From positions 1,116,001-1,180,000 of the forward strand of contig JAHREC010000013.1 of assembly GCA_020081605.1 (NCBI GenBank): DNA of 64,000 bases, in the 5' to 3' direction. Positions 58,789 to 64,000 of this stretch are shown piece after piece; the stretch's first letter is position 1; each line of letters opens with the position of its first letter. The notes beneath the pieces are model-generated. The model had not been told where the DNA came from and did not search any database. It saw only the letters and a program-made list of their open reading frames with translations. Source of the stretch: Albifimbria verrucaria (taxonomy: Eukaryota > Ascomycota > Sordariomycetes > Hypocreales > Stachybotryaceae). Position numbers and translations under genes: made by a program.

Positions 58789-59811
58789 TGTCTCTGGAAG
58801 AGCGAGCGAGCGGAGACTGCCGATTGCTTGCGAGGCTTGCTGTTGTGAGCGGTGCGGATGAAGAATGAGTGTGGGTGGAATGAGGATGTGAAAGAAGACG
58901 ATAGGCTCCAAAGTCATGGCCAAGGCCAATCAAGATGATGCAACCACCACATTCCGGGACACTGGTGGATGATTATGACGAAAAAGCGCACGACATGAAG
59001 GCATGTAAGGAAAGAAGGAAAGGAAGAAGGAAGGAAGGAAAGAAATGGAAGAAAAAGGTACAACAAAGAGAGAATCGATACAAGAACCAAAAAGAGGCCA
59101 AGAAAAGAAAAGATGCGGAAATGCCAAATTGTAAAAATGCATTTGCTTACATGGTGGTGTCACATAGACTGACTGACTGTCTTCAAGAACGAGGCTGGCT
59201 TTGCTGCCCACCGAATTCGCACATCTTCGGCTTTTCACCTAACTAACTGCCTACCTACCTAGCGAGATGGGTGACTCCGCCGCCTTTGGTGCCAACCAAT
59301 ACTGCTAACTAATCCGCTCGCGCATCCACCCAGTCAATCAAGGCTTTTTATGGGCGGAATCTACACCAGGCTGGGCTGGGCGGAAGCATCGCATGCCTTA
59401 GTTGCATATTCCTCGCCTGCGAAGCCGGTTTGCGTCTCACTTATACAACACATTGCTCACTCACTCATTGATAACTAGTCTAGTGATCACACCAGATCAA
59501 TCTCATGTCCTTGCAACGATAGAATTACATTAAGCAGACCCAGGAATAAGCATCCACTCATACATACTTGTAGGTAAGCACTACCGTTATTCTGTTGCAT
59601 CCTGATCCGCCGAGACTGCTGTTGTTGCCATCATCTTGTTTTCCCATCTCCGTTTGTATAGCCTCGCGTACATGTTCTTTCCATGCTTAGAAGGAAAGAA
59701 GGGCAGGGGGAACCATCACTTACTAGGAGATTCTCCTCCATCGCTAATAACAAGCATCTCACGTATCCAAACTGACGACAAAGGCAGCTCCACGCCCCCT
59801 CTGCACACACC
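58789..59811. promoter_or_regulatory. divergent promoter, OPI10 and Nudix gene
   Basis: 1.02 kb. Contains a polypurine stretch (AAGGAAGGAAAGAAATGG) at about 59000-59060, C/T-rich on the OPI10 strand, and a TACCTA cluster at 59237-59262. A GTAGGTAAGC donor-like site at about 59570 may start a 5' UTR intron of the Nudix gene. Confidence 0.4.
59237..59262. repeat. TACCTA motif cluster
   Basis: CACCTAACTAACTGCCTACC and a further TACCTAG in a divergent promoter. Confidence 0.5.
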
Positions 59812-60868
59812 ATGAAGTCGAATCTCGAGCTCATTCACCTCACCGACCAGTTGAGTCTTACTCATGATAACACCCTTAACCCCACATTCAGATCATCTAA
59901 TCGATGCCGATAGGTTTCCCTATGCGGACAAAAACCCAGAGGACTACGAGCGAATTTTCAAAACCCTCTACACCTTGATATGGGAAGATGAGGATGGTCA
60001 GTACCCGCTTGGGTACATCTTGAATGAGGTTGTCGAAGAGCTATTGAAAACTCCTGAAGATATCAGGGAGAGATGGTCCTTGACCAGGAAAAGCGTACCC
60101 TTTACTCTTTCGCCTGCCTACTGAGGAGGAGAGGACTCGCCAAGCGGCCACGCTGGCCGACTATTGGTACAAGAACAAGACCTTCAAGCTGCTCGAAGGG
60201 TGGCATGATGAGATGTGGCCAGTATATGGACGCAAGGGCGAGCTGCTCTTCAGCATAGAGAGAGACGCCATGGGGCTCTTTGGCACTATGAGGTACGGTG
60301 TACACATGATCGCATATATTCGCGATCCCGACGCCCCTACGGCATCAAGTTTTGGGTACCCAAGCGCGCCGCCAATAAGTCTACCTTTCCTAGCATGCTG
60401 GACAACACTGTGGCCGGTGGCCTCATGACCGGTGAGGACCCCTTCGAGTGCATTATCCGCGAGGCAGACGAGGAAGCCGACTTTCCCGATGCCCTGGTGC
60501 GTAACGGTGCTCGCAGCGTCGGTACAGTCACGTACATATACATCAGCAAGAAGGAGCACGTTGGCCAGGATGACCTGATCTACCCAGAGTGTGAATGGGT
60601 CTATGAACTGGAGCTACCGACAGATGTTATTCCCAGGCCCAAGGATGGCGAAGTTGCCGAATTCCGCCTGTGCGATGTCGACCAGGTCAAACGCGACCTC
60701 GCCGACGCCAAGTACAAGCCCAATTGTGCACTGTGCGTTCTCGATTTCTTCATACGCCATGGCATTTTAACCGAGGACAACGAGCCAGAGTTGGCAGAGA
60801 TACGACGCAGGATGCATCGTGAAATGCCATTCCCAGGGCCGCACCAAGAGAACTGGGTCCCATTGTGA
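59812..60868 (+). CDS. DUF4743-Nudix hydrolase (yeast YJR142W-like)
   Basis: About 335-340 aa. The N-terminal DUF4743 part includes FPYADKNPEDYERIF, TFKLLEGWHDEMWPVYG and MRYGVHMIAYIRD. The Nudix box GGLMTGEDPFECIIREADEE fits Gx5Ex7REUxEE at about aa 195-215. Members relate to yeast YJR142W, which hydrolyses damaged thiamine diphosphate derivatives; the substrate here is inferred. The 5' end is unclear: from the ATG at 59812 a 37-nt intron (59855-59891) is needed, shorter than usual, while the ATG at 59864 reads straight through. Three short runs (60078-60079, 60117-60118, 60334-60337) each lack one base. Confidence 0.85.
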
Positions 60869-61087
60869 GGCTCGAGATGATCATGGCAGGGTCAAGGTTA
60901 CGAATCCAACATACGGAGCTGTGCTTCGGAGGCTACGCCCTGTGTTGGCCCGGACGCGGTATAGCAGATGGGGTTTCGAAATTAGACATAACTTTTGGGT
61001 ATCGTTCCTTCTTGTAGCTTTGGTACATTGAAAATCCTTTTGCACGGCCCGACGCCTTTTTAGCCAAGATTACAGGTTTCTAGTCAT

Positions 61088-61645
61088 TTATTTCTTGATC
61101 ATGAGGTAGACATTGTCCACTCGCAAAGGCGTCAGCTTCTTAACGGGCCCTTGGAGAGACATGAGCAATCCGCCGAACGAGACATATGCGTTGCTGTCGG
61201 TAAAGAAACAGGTTAGCCGGGTACTGTCATTGCGAAGTTGTACCCAAAATGGCACAGGAAGGCGGGAGGGAATTAAGGAGCAGCGTGAGCCTCTGAACGT
61301 ACATTGTGTTGCCATCGTACGTCTCCTCGAACTTGTAAATCTTGCCGTAGCACACGTAGTCGTAAAGGTCAGCAAGGGTCGCGGGCGCATCACCGGCCTT
61401 GCCGACATCGCGCCAGCCCTTGTCCTCTTCCTTGCTTCCGTCGGGTGAGAGCGTGGTGGTGAGGACGACATGTAGGGTCTCGCCGACGCTGCAGGGAAGA
61501 GCTCCATGTTGATGTCCAGGACCATGACGGTCTGGGAATCGTTGGAGGTGCAAGAAATACGAGCGACGCGGTCGTACTTGGACTGGTCGTAGTCGGTTAC
61601 CGTGAAGGCATCCTCGAAGAGGGTTGCGTCACCGCCGCCAGACAT
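61088..61645 (-). CDS. RPB8: RNA polymerases I, II and III subunit RPABC3
   Basis: About 149 aa, the normal size for Rpb8, an OB-fold subunit shared by all three nuclear RNA polymerases. Recognised from LFEDAFTVTDYDQSKYDRVARI, read as two blocks (LFEDAFTVTDYD and KYDRVARI), then MVLDINMELFP, DYVCYGKIYKFEE and the C-terminal YVSFGGLLMSLQGP with DNVYLMIKK. The intron is 61194-61302 (109 nt). One short run (61494-61496 on +) breaks the frame after MELFP; one more C on the gene strand restores CSVGETLHVVLTTTL. It is divergent from ELP4 with 432 bp between starts. Confidence 0.93.
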   Translation of the reverse strand: MSGGGDATLFEDAFTVTDYDQSKYDRVARISCTSNDSQTVMVLDINMELFPAASARPYMSSSPPRSHPTEARKRTRAGAMSARPVMRPRPLLTFTTTCATARFTSSRRRTMATQCTFRGSRCSLIPSRLPVPFWVQLRNDSTRLTCFFTDSNAYVSFGGLLMSLQGPVKKLTPLRVDNVYLMIKK

Positions 61646-62077
61646 GATGGGAATGGGTTGAGTACGTGGGGTCGCTGTATTTATGTTTCCGTAATGAAGG
61701 TTACGGCGAGCTGGGCTTCTCGTTGGCGGTTCGTGATGCGAGTGAGGAGCTTCGAATGCTATGCTGCTTGGCCGGACTTGGCTGGAATTCGGCATTGAGA
61801 AATTGTCGAACGGAGCACTTCGATATCGTTTTATCGAGGCGATAACCCCCACCATCCACACCAACGTAGCACAAATGCAACCCCTCCAACCACACGATTC
61901 TGCTTGATGGCCGTATGCTGCTAATATGTCATTGATGCATCCATTTTGTGAACTTGACTCATTTTGACGGGGCCTCAAACCAGTATAAAATCCGTCAAGG
62001 CTTCCAAGGAGGCCCCAAATTCCTCAGCTGCGCCTAGTCGAGACTTTGACAACACCAGGGATTTTTTATAAAGCATC
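61646..62077. promoter_or_regulatory. RPB8-ELP4 divergent promoter
   Basis: 432 bp shared by two divergent genes. TAAAA/ATAAAG stretches (GTATAAAATCC at about 61983 and TTATAAAGCATC at about 62068) precede ELP4; the first could serve as a TATA-like element. Confidence 0.4.
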
Positions 62078-63276
62078 ATGTCATTTCGCAAAAGGAATGT
62101 CGTGATTGGCACTCCCAGTGTATCAGTGTCGCCTAATGTTCGCCTGAACAAGACTCTGGCACCTGGGACGAGACCTTCGCCTCTTGATGGAAGGCTAACT
62201 ACATCTACGGGTACCTCATCCCTGGATCAGCTTCTTGCGGGCCACGCCGGGCTGCCCATGGGAACCGGTCTTTTGATCGAAGAGACTGGGACAACGGATT
62301 TTGGAGGTATTCTTCTACGGTATTATGCCGCGGAGGGACTCGTCCAAGGCCACCATGTGCATCTGCTGGGCTTTGACGAAACTTGGCGTAGGGAGCTGCC
62401 GGGGTTGGGAAACGAATCTAAGTCACGGACGTCCAAGGCAGAGAAAGGCTCGGACGACAAAATGAAGATAGCTTGGCGATATGAGACACTCAGCAACCGG
62501 GACGCACCGACAAGAGGTATGTCTCCTCTCTATGCATATGAGCTCACAGCGAACCTACTCTGACATTCTCCAACAGAACATTCACAGGCTTCACCGTCAG
62601 CTCCTGGGGCGCGTGTGTTTTGCCACACGTTTGACTTGGCAAAGAGATTGGACAACAGCGCAGTCCAAGGGCAGTTCCATAACTCCCCGGTAGGCGATGT
62701 GCTCCAGTCGCGGCCTGCAACCTCGCCTTTTAAGAAGTTTATTGCCGACATTACTTCCAAAGTAACCACTTCATCTCCATCAACTATTCATCGTATCGTT
62801 ATCCCAAGTCTCCTCTCGCCCACAATATACTCCTCTTCTTATGCCCAGCCTTCAGAGGTGTTGCAGTTCCTCCACAGCCTGAGGGGCCTGCTACGGGCTT
62901 ACCCTACCAGAATTACGGCCATGATCACGCTACCAATCTCACTATACCCTCGGTCCACTGGGCTTACAAGATGGGCCGAGCTGTTGTCAGACGGTGTGCT
63001 CGAGCTCACACCATTGCAGCATCAAATACAAATAATGAGAGACTCTTCAAACGATGCGAAATCCCAAGGACTCCTTCGAGCCCACAGCTTACCCGGGTTT
63101 CATGAGAAGGGTGGAGGACTGGAGGAAGCTGGGTCAGGGAGGATCTGTCGTTCAAACTCAGCAGCTCCAGCGGGTTGACGATAACACCATTCAGTTTACC
63201 TCCCATTGGAGACGAGGAAGAACCCACAAAGAAGTCTAACGAAAACCAAACGAAAAAGGAATCTCTCGATTTCTAA
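62078..63276 (+). CDS. ELP4: Elongator complex subunit 4 (PAXNEB)
   Basis: About 379 aa. Elp4 is one of the RecA-like Elp4-5-6 ring subunits of Elongator, needed for wobble-uridine tRNA modification. Seen: MSFRKRNVVIGTPSVSVSPN, TGTSSLDQLLAGHAGLPMGT, LIEETGTTDFGGILLRYYAA, FCHTFDLAKRL, VIPSLLSPTIY and DGVLELTPLQHQIQI. The intron is 62517-62576. One short GG at 63124-63125 breaks the frame; one more G gives LEGSWVREDLSFKLS and SGLTITPFSLPPIGDEEEP, ending at 63274-63276. Confidence 0.93.
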
Positions 63277-63755
63277 TCTCCACTCTGACTTGGGCCAGGC
63301 TTCTGGCTAGTCTTGTACAACGACTCCAGTCAAAGCTCGGTCTTGCACCCCGGTTGCAGCTTGTCATGCATATATGAATCATCCCCCAACGAAGAGCTAG
63401 CTTAACGGGGCAGACCCATCCATACCTTACATGTGCAATTCCTCTCAAACATTTTTAACAGACGTGCTGCAAAATATTTTTGCTTCCTGTTATTTCTTTT
63501 CGCGACACTCAAGGCGTCTGCAAAGACGCCGACCCAATTGGTAAGTCTTTAAATATCCCTCTTTACTTCATTGCATTCGCGCTTCACATGATTATACACT
63601 TGAATATCTGTCAATCCACTGAACACTGTGATGACTACAATTCATTATTACGAAGACGACTTATGATTTTTTTCCCCAAGCGCATCTTCCACTACCTATT
63701 CAACCGCTCAATCCTACCTCAACATCGACTAACATTCTTTGATTCGTTAGGTGCA
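63277..63755. other. ELP4 3' region and SEN34 leader
   Basis: 479 bp; most of the right half is the probable SEN34 5' UTR intron. Confidence 0.4.
63541..63750 (+). other. probable 5' UTR intron of SEN34
   Basis: TTG|GTAAGT donor, CGACTAACA branch site at about 63727, CGTTAG acceptor, 210 nt, ending 5 nt before the SEN34 ATG. Confidence 0.6.
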
Positions 63756-64000
63756 ATGGCTTCTCCCGAGCCTGTTCGTATCTCCTGCATCGCTGGGCGA
63801 TATCTTGTCTTTGATGCCGATGCCGTCGCGCTCTTGAGGCGGCAAGCGAATATCAATGGTACCCTGGTAGGGACCACGCCGCAGCAGCCCACTCAGAATA
63901 TTTTTCTCAGCCTACCCGTAGAGCTACGTCCTGAAGAGGCTGAAGCCCTGGTACACAAGAAGTGCGCCTATATCGTAGATGACGTGGCTGCCCATCAGTC
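63756..64000 (+). CDS. SEN34: tRNA-splicing endonuclease subunit Sen34, N-terminal fragment
   Basis: The first 81 codons run off the window. MASPEPVRISCIAGRYLVFD, then FLSLPVELRPEEAEALVHKK and CAYIVDDVAAH, match the N-terminus of Sen34, the subunit that cuts the 3' splice site of pre-tRNA introns. The catalytic His/Tyr/Lys domain is outside the window, so the call rests on the N-terminal block. No frame break is seen in this part. Confidence 0.75.
   Translation, partial: MASPEPVRISCIAGRYLVFDADAVALLRRQANINGTLVGTTPQQPTQNIFLSLPVELRPEEAEALVHKKCAYIVDDVAAHQ

Noticed and set aside
600..63300. Programmed ribosomal frameshifting or mass pseudogenisation as explanation for the broken genes
   Set aside because: The breaks occur at many unrelated runs, always as missing bases, also in genes essential in yeasts, and without slippery-site consensus or in-frame stop decay elsewhere.

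Overview
The window is nuclear DNA of a filamentous ascomycete (Pezizomycotina, most likely Sordariomycetes/Hypocreales). The evidence is many short introns (48 to 110 nt) with GT(A/G)(A/G)GT donors and CTAAC/CTGAC-like branch points, two Zn2Cys6 regulators, closely spaced single-copy eukaryotic housekeeping genes, and protein motifs that match fungal orthologues. The species cannot be fixed by eye. I see no tRNA, rRNA, CRISPR array or intact transposon.

Layout. 0-8 kb: REX4 (N-terminal part), ESA1 histone acetyltransferase, a secreted GH125 mannosidase, a PLP aminotransferase and POL32. 9-20 kb: a Zn2Cys6 factor, RAD18, CHM7/CHMP7, TRS85 and CWC26/BUD13. 21-30 kb: TFG1 (TFIIF alpha), a large nucleotidyltransferase of the Cid1/TUTase type, and an asteroid/XPG-like nuclease. 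30-40 kb: a PRS5-like PRPP synthetase, a short-chain dehydrogenase, a DHA2-type MFS exporter and ULA1 (NEDD8 E1 regulatory subunit). 40-53 kb: a gene-poor block in which one Zn2Cys6 regulator (46.9-49.4 kb) sits between about 7 kb and 3.9 kb of apparently non-coding, repeat-rich DNA. 53-64 kb: HEI10-like meiotic RING protein, YND1 apyrase, OPI10/Hikeshi, a DUF4743-Nudix protein, RPB8, ELP4 and the start of SEN34.

The genes do not form a metabolic cluster. Most act in nuclear housekeeping: transcription (ESA1, TFG1, RPB8, ELP4), RNA processing (CWC26, SEN34, REX4, the nucleotidyltransferase) and DNA replication, repair or recombination (POL32, RAD18, HEI10). A smaller group acts in membrane traffic and Golgi glycosylation support (TRS85, CHM7, YND1).

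A dominant technical feature is that 21 of the 25 genes read correctly only if a base is added to a homopolymer run. By hand I count about 50 missing bases at about 49 sites and no extra bases. With those bases restored and the introns removed, each complete gene comes out as a multiple of three with family-like length. I read these as assembly deletions, not biology. The SDR, HEI10 and OPI10 genes are uninterrupted as they stand, and the SEN34 fragment shows no break. Every residue count given below assumes this reading.
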